Assembly: GCF_027594745.1 (NCBI RefSeq)
Contig: NZ_CP110854.1
Location: 2,931,501 to 2,995,500 of the forward strand
Origin: Saprospira grandis
GTDB taxonomy: Bacteria; Bacteroidota; Bacteroidia; Chitinophagales; Saprospiraceae
Direction: 5' to 3'
DNA: 64,000 nt
The stretch's first letter is position 1, and every line of letters starts with the position of its first letter. Below the pieces are notes generated by a model that ran no database searches, was not told the origin of the DNA, and saw nothing but the letters and a program-made list of their open reading frames with translations. Shown here one piece after another: positions 17,368 through 26,596 of this stretch. The translations under genes were made by a program, and so were the position numbers.

Positions 17368-17697
17368 CTAGGAATTGGGAAACCAAAAGTTAAGCAAGCC
17401 GGGCAACCAGCGCTCTAGGGCCGCATAGGCCGCAGCCGTCAAGATGCCCAAGATAATTAATAAGCGCAAAATACCACCAGACCAAAGCCCACGATGCTCC
17501 CGCTTGGCAATCTCTCTGGCCAAACGCAGCTCTTCACGAATGCGCATTTTGGTCACTTCTCGGTCAATATCTCCCGTTTTTCGGCCTTCCGCCGCACGTA
17601 CGCGGTTCTCCAAAGCCTCTTTATCCGCATCATAAAACCGCGGCTGATAACCAAATCCACGAGGCTGATGCCCCCCTAGTTTGAAGAATTTAAGCAT
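17368..17697 (-). CDS. Small membrane-anchored protein upstream of mutL
   Basis: 109 residues. The N-terminal part is basic and aromatic (KLGGHQPRGFGYQPRFYD), the middle is a charged helix, and one hydrophobic segment (about 77-100, ILRLLIILGILTAAAYAAL) anchors it near the C-terminus. I know similar short proteins beside mutL in other Bacteroidota, where some are labelled riboflavin synthase subunit without basis. The function is unknown. It lies 20 bp before mutL and is probably cotranscribed. Confidence 0.65.
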   Translation of the reverse strand: MLKFFKLGGHQPRGFGYQPRFYDADKEALENRVRAAEGRKTGDIDREVTKMRIREELRLAREIAKREHRGLWSGGILRLLIILGILTAAAYAALERWLPGLLNFWFPNS

Positions 17698-17806
17698 AAT
17701 GATTTCTCTATTAATTGGAATGAAGATAACGAACTTATCTCAAACTAAAAAGCTTTGGCAAATCTCCTAATATCTACAGCCATTTTAGCTTTTTGTTTTA
17801 TTTTTT

Positions 17807-18052
17807 GGGGCCTCCGCAGCTTTGCTGCGGCGGTTACTCCCTTTGGTCGTCGAACTGCGTCCTAAAGGACTTGTTGTCGTTCCACAGCTCGCTGCTATTT
17901 TGGGGCCTCCGCCTCGCTGCGCTCGTCGGCGCTACGTTCCGCAGCTCGCTATTCGCTCGGCCCTGCGGCAGCAAAGCTGCCTGGGTCTGGCCCTGCGGGC
18001 CACTGCTGCACATCGCTAGGCCAAATGCCCCAGCTTCGCTCTGGGCCGCCCA
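17807..18052 (+). repeat. Modular hairpin element, copy C (composite)
   Basis: Longest copy. A first module (GGGGCCTCCGCAGC...GTCGTCGAACTGC...CACAGCTCGCTGC) precedes a full subtype-2 element that starts at 17902. The inner closing pair is GGCCT (17904-17908) with AGGCC (18018-18022). Its hairpins are GGCAGCAAAGCTGCC and GGCCCTGCGGGCC. Confidence 0.75.
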
Positions 18053-18151
18053 GCCATAAATAATAAGATTATTTAGACAGAAAACTGGCAATTCTAAAAA
18101 GAAAAACTTACCCTACTGTTGTATTAGTTATTTACGACAAAAACGACAGTT

Positions 18152-18730
18152 ATGAAGTTACCTTCTTTTTATGCTCTTTTCTTTTTGCTTTTTGCCGCCC
18201 TTCCTCTTTTGGGCCAAAGCCTTCCTGCAGAGGTCATCGCCGCCGATAGTCGGCTCGCCAAAGCCTCCGATGCGATGATTGCCCATTTGGTCAGTCGGGC
18301 CCACGCCTATCATATTTGTGCCGAAAAGCCAGAAATTAGGGCCAAAATCAAGTCCTTTAATCGCCGCTCCAAAAAAGCAATCAAGGCCTATAATAAAGCC
18401 AAAACCACTAGCGAAAAACTAGCCGCTACCAAAGAGTTGCTGCTGCTCATTGAGCTACGGCTTGCCATTTTAGACTGCTTGCCCTATCATGATAATGCAG
18501 TGCTCTCTCCTGAAGCAGAACAAGCAGAGTTTTGTAAGCTGCTCGGGCGTAGCCATATACCAGAGCTGGACCAAGAATATATGCTGGCCCAACTTGAGCT
18601 AAATCTCTATATTCTAGAGCATTTGCCCGGCCGCAAGAAAAAGAAATGGCTGTTGAAGTATGCACAGCAAAGTATTGACTTTATAGCGGCCATGCATGAA
18701 GTGAATAAGGGCCTAAAAAAACGAGACTAA
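18152..18730 (+). CDS. Secreted hypothetical protein
   Basis: 192 residues. A clear signal peptide (FYALFFLLFAALPLLGQS) is followed by a helical, lysine-rich mature part with cysteines at several places (HICAEKPE, LDCLPYH, AEFCKLLG). I recognise no family. It is probably periplasmic or secreted. It converges with the beta-propeller gene on the other strand, and the two stop codons overlap by 4 bp. The hairpin element C lies just upstream, so the promoter would have to be within or right after that element. Confidence 0.65.
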   Translation: MKLPSFYALFFLLFAALPLLGQSLPAEVIAADSRLAKASDAMIAHLVSRAHAYHICAEKPEIRAKIKSFNRRSKKAIKAYNKAKTTSEKLAATKELLLLIELRLAILDCLPYHDNAVLSPEAEQAEFCKLLGRSHIPELDQEYMLAQLELNLYILEHLPGRKKKKWLLKYAQQSIDFIAAMHEVNKGLKKRD

Positions 18731-19674
18731 TCGCTAAAGCGCCAGATATGTCCCTGGGCCGTACCCAAATACCAAAATTGCCCATCATGGGCCAAGGAGA
18801 GAATTTCTTCGCCCGCCAAACCCTGAAGTTTTTGCCAGTTTTCTCCGCCATCATGAGAGAGGAGCAGGGCCCCATCTTTTCCCCCTACGGCCAGACGGTT
18901 TTGGTCTAGGGCCAAAATAGAGCGCCAGCGGTATTTGGGGTTCATGGTTTGGCCAGACAGCAGCTTTTGCCAGCTTTCTCCGCCATCTTCGGTTTTATAA
19001 ACACTACCGTAATCGCCAGCCACAAAGGCATTTAGGCTGTCTGGCCAACTGATGGCCCTAAAGTAGTTGCCTTGGGGCGGCATAGGGCTCCAGTTTTGGC
19101 CCCCATCAGTGGTCTTTAAGATCAGGCCATAGCCTACGGCCATGGCTTGGCCATTGGGCCGGCCCGCCAAATCGCTAAAGCTGTGCAAAAAGCTATCGGC
19201 TTGTAGTAGGTTGGGAAATTCTCCATTGGCCCTTAGGCGATGGATGCGCCCCTGGCCCAGATTTTCGCCAGCAACGACTAGGCCCGCAGAGTCAGAAAAG
19301 AAATGGCCCGCAGAAAAAAACTCCCAGCCAGGCATATATAGGCCCGACCAAATTCCGCCTTCTCGATAATAAACGGTATTGCCAATGGGGTAGGCATATA
19401 GTCGGTCCTCTAGCCATTGTAAATCTCGGACGGCATGATCGAGCAGGAGCAAACTATCCCAACTAGGGCTATCTAGAGCAGTGGCCCAAACTCCTCCACG
19501 GTCAAAAAGGTCACCCAAGCCAACATATAGGCTATCGCCATGAAGTAATAGGCTATTTACTGGCAATTGATCGGGGGCTTGCCATTGCGTCATGGGCCGT
19601 TCTAGGGGCGCTATCTTTTGGCAGGCCAAGCAGCTCAAGCCGAGCAAAAAAAGTAGAAATTTATTGTAGGCCAT
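18727..19674 (-). CDS. Ycf48/BNR-like beta-propeller lipoprotein
   Basis: 315 residues from MAYNKFLL (an in-frame ATG three codons upstream is also possible). A lipobox (LSCLAC) marks it as a lipoprotein. The rest consists of repeated propeller blades with BNR/Asp-box signatures (KTTDGGQNW, KTEDGGESW, SHDGGENW), as in the Ycf48 photosystem assembly factor and sialidase-type propellers. In non-photosynthetic Bacteroidota these are exported proteins of unknown role. It overlaps the end of the peptidase gene upstream by 14 bp on the same strand, so the two are probably cotranscribed. Confidence 0.75.
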   Translation of the reverse strand: MAYNKFLLFLLGLSCLACQKIAPLERPMTQWQAPDQLPVNSLLLHGDSLYVGLGDLFDRGGVWATALDSPSWDSLLLLDHAVRDLQWLEDRLYAYPIGNTVYYREGGIWSGLYMPGWEFFSAGHFFSDSAGLVVAGENLGQGRIHRLRANGEFPNLLQADSFLHSFSDLAGRPNGQAMAVGYGLILKTTDGGQNWSPMPPQGNYFRAISWPDSLNAFVAGDYGSVYKTEDGGESWQKLLSGQTMNPKYRWRSILALDQNRLAVGGKDGALLLSHDGGENWQKLQGLAGEEILSLAHDGQFWYLGTAQGHIWRFSD

Positions 19675-21058
19675 ATTTATCAATCAGGTATACCCAGGCG
19701 GCAATACCGGCGGCGCCTAGTTCTAGTTCTCTGCGATGCACATTTTCAAAAACATCATTTCTAGAGTGGTGGTAGTCAAAATAGCGTTGAGAGTCGGGAC
19801 GGAAGCCAAAAAGGACCACGCCCAACTTTTTGAGGGGACTAATATCTGCCCCAGAACCTCCAGTAGTGAGTTCATAAAAGCCATAAGGGGCCACTAAACT
19901 TCTCCAGTTTTGGGCCTTGGCATAGGCGGGTTTTAGAACATGGGGCAGGGCATCCATGGCAAAGCCTCTAGGGGCATGTCCCCCTCCATCAGATTCAATG
20001 GCGGCAATATGTTTTTCGCCTTTGCGCTCGGCTTCGGCGGCATATTTACGACCACCAGCTAGGCCGCTTTCTTCATTGGCAAAAAGCACACAGCGAATCG
20101 TATGTTTGGGCCGAATACCTAGGGCTTTGAAGCTGTGTAGGACCTGCATGGCATGCACGCAGCCAGCGCCATCATCATGGGCCCCCTCGCCCAAATCCCA
20201 AGAGTCGAGATGGCCACCTACGACAATAATCTCATCGGGATAGACCGAGCCCTTGATTTCGCCAATTACATTATAGGTTTTGCGCTTGCCCAAATCTTGG
20301 CAATTTAGCTCTAGCAAAATCTTGGCCTTGGGTTCTTGGGCCAAAAGAGCTGATAGTTTATCGGCGCTTTGGATACCTAGGGCTGCGGCTGGAATGGGCT
20401 TTTCTTGTTGGAAAATGGTCACACCAGAGTGGGGGACATCATCATTTTTGAGGGTAAGAGAACGGACCAGAGCCCCTACTGCGCCTTTTTGGGCAGCTAC
20501 TTTTGGTCCAGAGGTCCGTTGTGAGCCTGCGGCCCCATAAGCGTGAAAGGTATTGATCTTTTTGGGGTCCATAGGCCCATTAAAAAAGACAAACTTGCCT
20601 TTGACTTGGCTGCTGGGCAGTTTGCGCAGTTCTTCCACAGATTTCACCTCGATCACTTCTGCCTTTAGGCCCAAGTTTGGGGTGGGGGCGGAGTAGCCCA
20701 AAGCGACCACAGAGAGCTCCAAATCGCCTAGGGTATTAGATTGAACTACCTTACATTTTTCTATGCTTCCGCGGCTCCAGTGGCGGACCTCCACCTCTTG
20801 GGTCCAGACCTTATCGCAGCCAATGCTATCTAGAATTTGCTGACTGTATTCTACAGCGGCGGCCCCAGCGGCAGAGCCTGCTACTCTATGGCCTACTTCT
20901 TTGCAGAGATAGTGCAACCAAGGATAACATTGTCCCTGAGTCAAAACATGGTCAAAGAATTTAGCAACTTGCTCTACTTCCTCATCTCCGTTTTGGCAAG
21001 ATGCCTTTGGGCTGGATAAAAAAAGAGAGCAGACTAAAAGAGCAAAAAGGGAGCGCAT
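19661..21058 (-). CDS. Exported M28-family zinc metallopeptidase (carboxypeptidase Q-like)
   Basis: 465 residues. A signal peptide is followed by a PA-like insertion (about 120-240) and a di-zinc M28 core: GGHLDSWD (His and Asp ligands), HDDGAG (bridging Asp), NEESGLAG (catalytic and ligand Glu), ESDGG, and a late His in DYHHSRND. All ligands expected for an active aminopeptidase or dipeptidase are visible. It would act in the periplasm or outside the cell on peptides. The downstream propeller lipoprotein overlaps its end, and an RsmI-like methylase lies 12 bp upstream. Confidence 0.9.
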   Translation of the reverse strand: MRSLFALLVCSLFLSSPKASCQNGDEEVEQVAKFFDHVLTQGQCYPWLHYLCKEVGHRVAGSAAGAAAVEYSQQILDSIGCDKVWTQEVEVRHWSRGSIEKCKVVQSNTLGDLELSVVALGYSAPTPNLGLKAEVIEVKSVEELRKLPSSQVKGKFVFFNGPMDPKKINTFHAYGAAGSQRTSGPKVAAQKGAVGALVRSLTLKNDDVPHSGVTIFQQEKPIPAAALGIQSADKLSALLAQEPKAKILLELNCQDLGKRKTYNVIGEIKGSVYPDEIIVVGGHLDSWDLGEGAHDDGAGCVHAMQVLHSFKALGIRPKHTIRCVLFANEESGLAGGRKYAAEAERKGEKHIAAIESDGGGHAPRGFAMDALPHVLKPAYAKAQNWRSLVAPYGFYELTTGGSGADISPLKKLGVVLFGFRPDSQRYFDYHHSRNDVFENVHRRELELGAAGIAAWVYLIDKYGLQ

Positions 21059-21070
21059 AGCGTAGGTAAT

Positions 21071-21778
21071 TTAGGCAAGGAAAAGAAATACGGTAGGCCG
21101 TTTATGGAGGTCAGGCAGCTCTCCTTTTTTCCATTCGGCTACAGTTTGGCTTTTAATATACTGGCTGGGCAGGCTAATATCTGCGGCTACACAAAGGCGA
21201 CAATGCTTGGGCAATTGGGCCAAAAGGTCCTCTAGCATGGCCATATTGCGGTAAGGCGTTTCGATAAAAATTTGGCTGCGGCCTTCTTTTTTAGATTGGG
21301 CGTAGAGCTGTTTAATTTTTCTTTGGCGATCTCCTTTTTTGATGGGCAGATAGCCCTCGAAGCCAAAGCATTGGCCATTGAAGCCAGAAGCCATTAGGGC
21401 CAATAGGATAGAAGAGGGGCCGACTAAGGGGACCACCTCAATGCCTTTGGCATGGGCCATTTCGATAACGGCAGCGCCGGGGTCGGCTACGCCGGGGCAG
21501 CCTGCTTCAGACATCAGGCCGATGCTTTTGCCCATTTTGAGGGCGGGCTCTAAGAAAGAGGGCAGTTCGGCTAGGTCGGTGCGTTTGTTGAGTTCAAAAA
21601 AGGTCATTTCTTGAAAGGGGACGGGGGTTTTCCAATCCTTGAGAAAGCGGCGGGCGGTTTTGCCTCGCTCAACAATAAAATGGTCCAAACTATGCACCAC
21701 TTGAATCACTTGTTCTGGGACAGGTAAATAATCGGAGGGGCCCAAAGGGACGGGGATAAGGTATAATTTAGCCGGCAT
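21071..21778 (-). CDS. SAM-dependent methyltransferase, RsmI-like (tetrapyrrole methylase fold)
   Basis: 235 residues. N-terminal LYLIPVPLG, then MSEAGCPGVADPG and VVPLVGPSSILLALMASG are the typical signatures of the RsmI/tetrapyrrole methylase superfamily. RsmI 2'-O-methylates C1402 of 16S rRNA. This short form lacks the C-terminal extension of classical RsmI and belongs to a Bacteroidota-type subgroup whose exact substrate I cannot assign. The stop lies 12 bp before the M28 peptidase start, so an operon is likely. Confidence 0.85.
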   Translation of the reverse strand: MPAKLYLIPVPLGPSDYLPVPEQVIQVVHSLDHFIVERGKTARRFLKDWKTPVPFQEMTFFELNKRTDLAELPSFLEPALKMGKSIGLMSEAGCPGVADPGAAVIEMAHAKGIEVVPLVGPSSILLALMASGFNGQCFGFEGYLPIKKGDRQRKIKQLYAQSKKEGRSQIFIETPYRNMAMLEDLLAQLPKHCRLCVAADISLPSQYIKSQTVAEWKKGELPDLHKRPTVFLFLA

Positions 21779-21904
21779 AAAGGCAGAGGGTTGAGATAGT
21801 TTAATGCCTACAAGATACGGAAGTCCGCCAAATTCTTAAAACAGAGGACCAAAAGCGGCAGAACTCTTTTGCTGTAGGGGCTAGTTGGGGCGCTTTGGCG
21901 GCTG

Positions 21905-22058
21905 GGAGGATCCTGCGCTGGGCTGCGCCCAGCGCAGCGGCTGAGGGATGGACAGCAGTGGCGCAAAGCGCCAGACCCAGCCGCCTTTGGCGGCGCAGGG
22001 CCGAGCAGACCTGCGAGCTGCGACACAGCCCGACCCGACCGTAGGGAGGGGCAGCCCC
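21905..22058 (-). repeat. Modular hairpin element, copy D
   Basis: Subtype 1 on the minus strand. Closing pair GGCTG (22052-22056) with CAGCC (21939-21943). Hairpins are GCCGCCAAAGGCGGC and GGCGCTTTGCGCC, plus a long terminal CTGCGCTGGG/CCCAGCGCAG hairpin just outside the closing pair. Confidence 0.8.
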
Positions 22059-22092
22059 AAAAAAACAGCAGTAGAGCAACTCCTTAGCGCAT

Positions 22093-22127
22093 AAAAAAAG
22101 GGAAGAACAGCCTGTGCTATCCTTCCC
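22093..22127 (-). terminator. Terminator after the HisC-like gene
   Basis: Minus-strand stem GGGAAG/CTTCCC with an inner CAG/CTG stem is followed by seven T residues. It starts about 20 bp after the stop of the gene at 22147. Confidence 0.75.
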
Positions 22128-22146
22128 TAGAGGTATTGGAATATGG

Positions 22147-23316
22147 TTACCCAATAATTTTTTTGAAAACGCCCATGCCTAGAATCAGGCTCGCATTTTT
22201 GAGGCCTTGGCCGAGTTGCTTCATGATTTTGTGGCGTAGAGAGGTTTTGCTGGGCATCTCTTTGAGGGCCTTGATGAGGCGTTTATTTTGTTCCTCTTGG
22301 CCGACAGAAATGCGGATACAATGCTCTAAATTTTTATCAATTTGGAAGGCGGGAAAGACCTCGATGCCTTCTGATTGTAGGTATTCATAAGTTTTTTGGC
22401 CCTCTTTGACCTTAAAGAGAATGCAATTGCTGTTGGAGAGGAAGACCTCTTGGACCAGAGGCAATTGGTCGAGTTTTTCGATAAGGATTTTGCGTTGTTC
22501 TAGGGTTTGTTCGACTACGCGATCCTTTTGGGCGGGCAGGCGCATGGCCTTTACGGCGGCAGCTTGGGCCATGGCATTGACACTAAAGGGCGTTTGCATT
22601 TTTTGCAAAATCTCGATCAGTTCGGCAGAGCCGAAAGCCAGTCCTAGGCGGAGGCCCGCTAGTCCCCAGAGGCTAGAAAAAGAGCGAATAATCACTAGAT
22701 TTGGAAAATCTTTGAGGTAGGGGAGTAGGCTAAGGTCTTGTTGATAATCCAGTTGTCTTTCATCTAGGATGACCAGGCCCTTAAAGCCCTCGATCGCATC
22801 TACAATATCGATCCCTCGGAGGCAGCGGCCAGAGATGGGGTTGGGATGGCTCAGAAATAGGATTTTGACCTCTTTGCGGAGTTCTGCCCGCAGTTTGAAG
22901 AGTGAAATTTGATGATCTTCATTGAGGGGGAGCAGTTCGAGATGGCTGCCATTGAGATCGGCTAGGTGGCGGACTTCGGGAGCGATAGGGCTAAAGCTGA
23001 GGATATGGTCTTTATCATCTTGGCAAAAGACGCGAAAAATCAGGTCGATCAGGGCGCTGCCGCCATTGCCGGCGATAATTTGTTCTTTTTTGAGGCCATA
23101 AAACTCGGCGGCTTCGTCACGGAGCAGCTGGCATTCGGGATCGGGATATTGGCTATAGTCTTGCTCGCTGCCTAGGCTGCCCCAAGGGCTTTCGTTTTGC
23201 TCCATACGCAGGCAATGCCGAGGCAGGCTATGGTAGCGGGCTCGGCGGCGGCTATTTAGAATTTTTCGGCTGCGGCGGGGCAGTAATTCATAAATATCAA
23301 AATCGCTGGAAGGCAT
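22147..23316 (-). CDS. HisC-like aminotransferase-fold protein lacking the PLP lysine
   Basis: 389 residues with the fold-type I layout of histidinol-phosphate aminotransferase: substrate region EQNESPWG, AGNGGSALIDLIFR, HPNPISG in place of NPNNPTG, DERQLDY in place of DEAYxDF, and SFSSLWGLAGLRLG in place of the usual S-K-A-(F/W)-GLAG(L/I)R(L/V)G. The codon where the Schiff-base lysine belongs is AGC (22672-22674, Ser215), read directly from the DNA. The frame is otherwise intact and the flanking GLAGLRLG is kept, so this is not a frameshift. It probably cannot perform PLP transamination and may be a pseudoenzyme or have another role. It follows the carotenoid genes on the same strand after 97 bp. 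Confidence 0.8.
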   Translation of the reverse strand: MPSSDFDIYELLPRRSRKILNSRRRARYHSLPRHCLRMEQNESPWGSLGSEQDYSQYPDPECQLLRDEAAEFYGLKKEQIIAGNGGSALIDLIFRVFCQDDKDHILSFSPIAPEVRHLADLNGSHLELLPLNEDHQISLFKLRAELRKEVKILFLSHPNPISGRCLRGIDIVDAIEGFKGLVILDERQLDYQQDLSLLPYLKDFPNLVIIRSFSSLWGLAGLRLGLAFGSAELIEILQKMQTPFSVNAMAQAAAVKAMRLPAQKDRVVEQTLEQRKILIEKLDQLPLVQEVFLSNSNCILFKVKEGQKTYEYLQSEGIEVFPAFQIDKNLEHCIRISVGQEEQNKRLIKALKEMPSKTSLRHKIMKQLGQGLKNASLILGMGVFKKIIG

Positions 23317-23413
23317 AGGGTAGGGCTAGATACATGAGTAAAAAAGTAGCGAATAAAGGTATTGTTTTTTGCTCAAATTTCGTGCTAGTCTAGTCCTTGT
23401 TTTTAAAGCTGCC

Positions 23414-24268
23414 TTATAGTTTTGCACCCTTTTTCTTGAAGTACTCGAAGAAAGCGACATTTAGAAAAAGGAGTAAAAAGCCGTAAATAAAGTCATCCCA
23501 GGGGATACTGCCGCAGCGAAAGCCGAGTAGATTTTGTAGTTGTTGGCTATTATTATAGAGGACCACAGGTTCTTGATTGAAGCCTCCGGTCAGGATGCCA
23601 TTGACCAATAAAAAGGGAAAAATGCTAATGAGATAGGCCAGATAAAATCGGCTGCGATAGTGATTGGGGACAAACAGCAGTTGCCAGAGCAAAAAGCTAC
23701 CAGCCAGCAGGAAGGTCCAGGCGGTATAGCTCATCCAGAGGCCCAAAAAGCCAATCGCATAAAAGCCAAGGACCAAAAGCCAGCTTAGGGGCCGTTCTAT
23801 GGGGGCCAAAATATCTTTAGGAATATAGGCCAAAAGGCATTCATGAATAAAGACACAGGCGTAGGGAACGGTAATAAAAAACAGCCATTCGCCTAGGGGG
23901 AGGCCCAGGAAAGAGTAGGTAAAATAGCGGGGATTGAAATCCCAGACCCCCATTTGGGTGAAGAAAACATCCCAGGCTAAAAAGAAGCCGCCTACCATGA
24001 GCAGGCCGGGGAGGAGAAAGCGCCATTTTTTATAGAAATGCACCTTTTTATCAAAGGAGAGTAAAAAAGGAAAGAGGAGCGTCCCGATGTTAATCCACAA
24101 ATACCAATAGGCATGCTCGCCAAAACTGAGTTTTGGTCCCATAGCGGGCACTTGCATAGACTGCTCGGCCTGCCAGTCTAGGGGCTGCCATAATAAGTAA
24201 AGGACCCAAAGCAAGGGCAGCCCTCCAAGAAGAAGAGCCGCCCCCCATTTTTTTGTTTGCTGCTGCAT
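23414..24268 (-). CDS. crtYcd: Lycopene cyclase, fused CrtYc-CrtYd type
   Basis: 284 residues with about seven membrane segments. Two lycopene-cyclase domains are visible: the first has WDVFFTQMGVWDFNPRY and then LPLGEWLFFITVPYACVFIHE (PxxE motif), and the second ends with IPWDDFIYGFLLL. In other bacteria the two halves are separate crtYc and crtYd genes or fused as here. The enzyme closes beta-ionone rings on lycopene. The start directly abuts the crtB stop, indicating translational coupling in crtI-crtB-crtYcd. Ring hydroxylase or C-2 modifying enzymes needed for saproxanthin-type pigments are not in the window. Confidence 0.85.
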   Translation of the reverse strand: MQQQTKKWGAALLLGGLPLLWVLYLLWQPLDWQAEQSMQVPAMGPKLSFGEHAYWYLWINIGTLLFPFLLSFDKKVHFYKKWRFLLPGLLMVGGFFLAWDVFFTQMGVWDFNPRYFTYSFLGLPLGEWLFFITVPYACVFIHECLLAYIPKDILAPIERPLSWLLVLGFYAIGFLGLWMSYTAWTFLLAGSFLLWQLLFVPNHYRSRFYLAYLISIFPFLLVNGILTGGFNQEPVVLYNNSQQLQNLLGFRCGSIPWDDFIYGFLLLFLNVAFFEYFKKKGAKL

Positions 24269-25111
24269 TTATAAGAGATTAAACTGTGCCCGAATCATGG
24301 ATTTGCCCAAGATATACAATTTGCTGCCATTGGGAATTCGGATGCGCTCTTCGGTTACCCGATCGGCAGGCGATTGCTTAATTTTGTGAAAGAGATTGAG
24401 GTAATACTTATAGGCCACATAGACCCCAAAGCGGCAACCTTTGGGCAGGCCCAAAATGCCATGATAGGCCAGTTGAAAATCAAGCAGGATATCCGCCTCG
24501 ATTTCGGCCTTGATTTGGTCATTGAATAACTTATAATCTACACCCGGAAAATACACCCGACCTCTTTCTGCATAATCGCTTTTCATATCGCGCAAAAAGT
24601 TGACCTTTTGAAAGGCGGAGCCTAGGGCGCAGGCCGGTTCTTTTAGCTCCTCATAAAGGCCCGGCTGATCTTTGCAAAACACCCGCAAACACATCAGTCC
24701 CACCACCTCGGCAGAGCCGTAAATGTACTTTTTGTAGAGGCTATCTTCATAGCGCTGAAAATGCAGGTCCATCTCCATACTATACAAAAAGGCATCAATC
24801 AGTTCTCGCTCAATTTGGTATTCATTGACCACCATTTGAAAGGCCTGCAAAACGGGATTGAGGCTGATCTTTTCCTCAATGGCCCGATACGTATCTTGCC
24901 GAAACCGCTCAAGCAAATCGGCTTTGTCATGCCCATGAAAAGTATCTACGATTTCATCGGCAAAGCGAACAAAACCATAAATGGCGTAAATAGGTCCTCT
25001 GAACCGCTTAGAAAACATCCGAATGCCCAGCGAAAAAGAGGTGCTATAACGCTCTGTAATGAGCTGGCTGCAAGCTTGGCAGCTGTCCTGATAAAGTTTT
25101 AAGTGATCCAT
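24269..25111 (-). CDS. crtB: Phytoene synthase
   Basis: 280 residues of the squalene/phytoene synthase family. The first Asp-rich motif lies in FVRFADEIVDTF, and the second is NFLRDMKSDYAERGRVYFP, which binds Mg2+ and diphosphate. The conserved YSTSFSLG near the N-terminus is also typical. It condenses two geranylgeranyl diphosphates to phytoene, the entry step of carotenoid synthesis. The gene starts 12 bp after crtI and ends at the cyclase start. Confidence 0.95.
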   Translation of the reverse strand: MDHLKLYQDSCQACSQLITERYSTSFSLGIRMFSKRFRGPIYAIYGFVRFADEIVDTFHGHDKADLLERFRQDTYRAIEEKISLNPVLQAFQMVVNEYQIERELIDAFLYSMEMDLHFQRYEDSLYKKYIYGSAEVVGLMCLRVFCKDQPGLYEELKEPACALGSAFQKVNFLRDMKSDYAERGRVYFPGVDYKLFNDQIKAEIEADILLDFQLAYHGILGLPKGCRFGVYVAYKYYLNLFHKIKQSPADRVTEERIRIPNGSKLYILGKSMIRAQFNLL

Positions 25112-25123
25112 AGGAGATGTATT

Positions 25124-26596
25124 TTAGCCCTTAGACTTAATGATTTCTCGGGCGACAACCTCTCCAGAAATAAGAGAGGGGGGAACACCCGGACCGGGCG
25201 TGGTCAATTGCCCAGCATAATAGAAGTTGTTTAGTTTTTTGTTTTTCAAGCGCGGCTTGAGAAAGGCCGTTTGCGATAGGGTATTGGCCAAACCATAGGC
25301 GTTCCCTTTATAGGCATAGTAGTCTTTCTTAAAGTCCTTATGTGCATAACTCAGTTTGTAATCTACGGCCGAGCGGATTTCCTGCCCCGTTAGGGCTTCC
25401 AAACGGTCCATCACCAAGTTGTAGTAATGCTCTCGAGTAGCTTCGGTATCCTCTAGTTCTGGGGCCACAGGCACCAATAAAAAGAGATTTTCATGCCCTT
25501 CTGGAGCACAAGAAGGGTCGGTTTTAGAGGCCAAACAAGCATAGAATAAAGGCTTGCTGGGCCATTTTGGGGTTTTGTAAATTTCTTGAGCGTGTAGCTT
25601 AAAGTCCTCATCAAAAAAGAGGTTGTGGTGCAGTAGGTTGTCTAGCGGCTTGTTTACCCCCAAATAAAAGAGCAGAGAAGATGGCGCCATCACTCGCTTA
25701 TCCCAATAGCGCTCATTGTAGTTACGATATTCAGGCGCAAGTAGTTTTTGGTCCACATGATGGTAGTCAGCTCCCGCTACAATGATATCGGCCTCAAAAC
25801 GCCCATTTTTGGTAATGGCTGCCTTGGCTTGCTTGCCCGAAACCTCAATACTTAAGACTTCTTCATTGAGCAATATTTCTACCCCCAATTCTTCGGCTAA
25901 ACTAACCATTGCCGCCACAATTTGGTACATGCCGCCCATGGGAAACCAGGTCCCCAAAGCCAAATCTGCATAGTTCATCAAGCTGTACATGGCCGGCGTT
26001 TCTTCTGGAGTAGCCCCCAAAAATAAAACGGGAAATTTCAATAACTCCCGCAAATGCGGATGCTTAAATAGCTTTTCTACATGAGTGGCAATAGAAGAAA
26101 ACATCTGCAGCTTAAATAGTGCCCGAACCACCCGTAAATCTGCAAATTCCAAAATGGATAAAGAAGGCTTTTGCACAAACTCGCCCATGCCCACCTTATA
26201 TTTGTATTCGGCCTCATCCAAAAATTGTTGCAATTTGGCCGAACTCCCGGGCTCATAACTCTCAAACAACTCTTTTAAGGCCTGCATATCGGCCGGAACC
26301 GCCAGCTCTTCTCCCTCCCCAAATACAATTTTATAGGCCGGGTCTAAGCGCTTGAGCTCATAATAATCCGACACCTTTTTGCCAAATTGCTCAAAAAATT
26401 GCTCAAAAACCTCTGGCATCCAATACCAACTCGGTCCCATATCAAAATGATATCCCTGCACCTCCATTTTGCGAGCACGCCCGCCAGCACAATCATTTTT
26501 TTCTAATAACTGAACGCTGTATCCAGCTTTGGCCAAATGACAGGCCGCAGAAAGGCCCGCAAATCCAGACCCAATAACAATGACTTTTTTCGACAT
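25124..26596 (-). CDS. crtI: Phytoene desaturase
   Basis: 490 residues. The N-terminal Rossmann fold GSGFAGLSAACHLAKAG binds FAD, GGRARKMEVQGYHFDMGPSW is the usual second signature, and the C-terminal TTPGPGVPPSLISGEVVA is the CrtI end motif. It introduces the double bonds that turn phytoene into lycopene, the substrate of the cyclase downstream. It is the first gene of the operon. The upstream 150 bp is AT-rich, with no clear TAnnTTTG box. Confidence 0.95.
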   Translation of the reverse strand: MSKKVIVIGSGFAGLSAACHLAKAGYSVQLLEKNDCAGGRARKMEVQGYHFDMGPSWYWMPEVFEQFFEQFGKKVSDYYELKRLDPAYKIVFGEGEELAVPADMQALKELFESYEPGSSAKLQQFLDEAEYKYKVGMGEFVQKPSLSILEFADLRVVRALFKLQMFSSIATHVEKLFKHPHLRELLKFPVLFLGATPEETPAMYSLMNYADLALGTWFPMGGMYQIVAAMVSLAEELGVEILLNEEVLSIEVSGKQAKAAITKNGRFEADIIVAGADYHHVDQKLLAPEYRNYNERYWDKRVMAPSSLLFYLGVNKPLDNLLHHNLFFDEDFKLHAQEIYKTPKWPSKPLFYACLASKTDPSCAPEGHENLFLLVPVAPELEDTEATREHYYNLVMDRLEALTGQEIRSAVDYKLSYAHKDFKKDYYAYKGNAYGLANTLSQTAFLKPRLKNKKLNNFYYAGQLTTPGPGVPPSLISGEVVAREIIKSKG

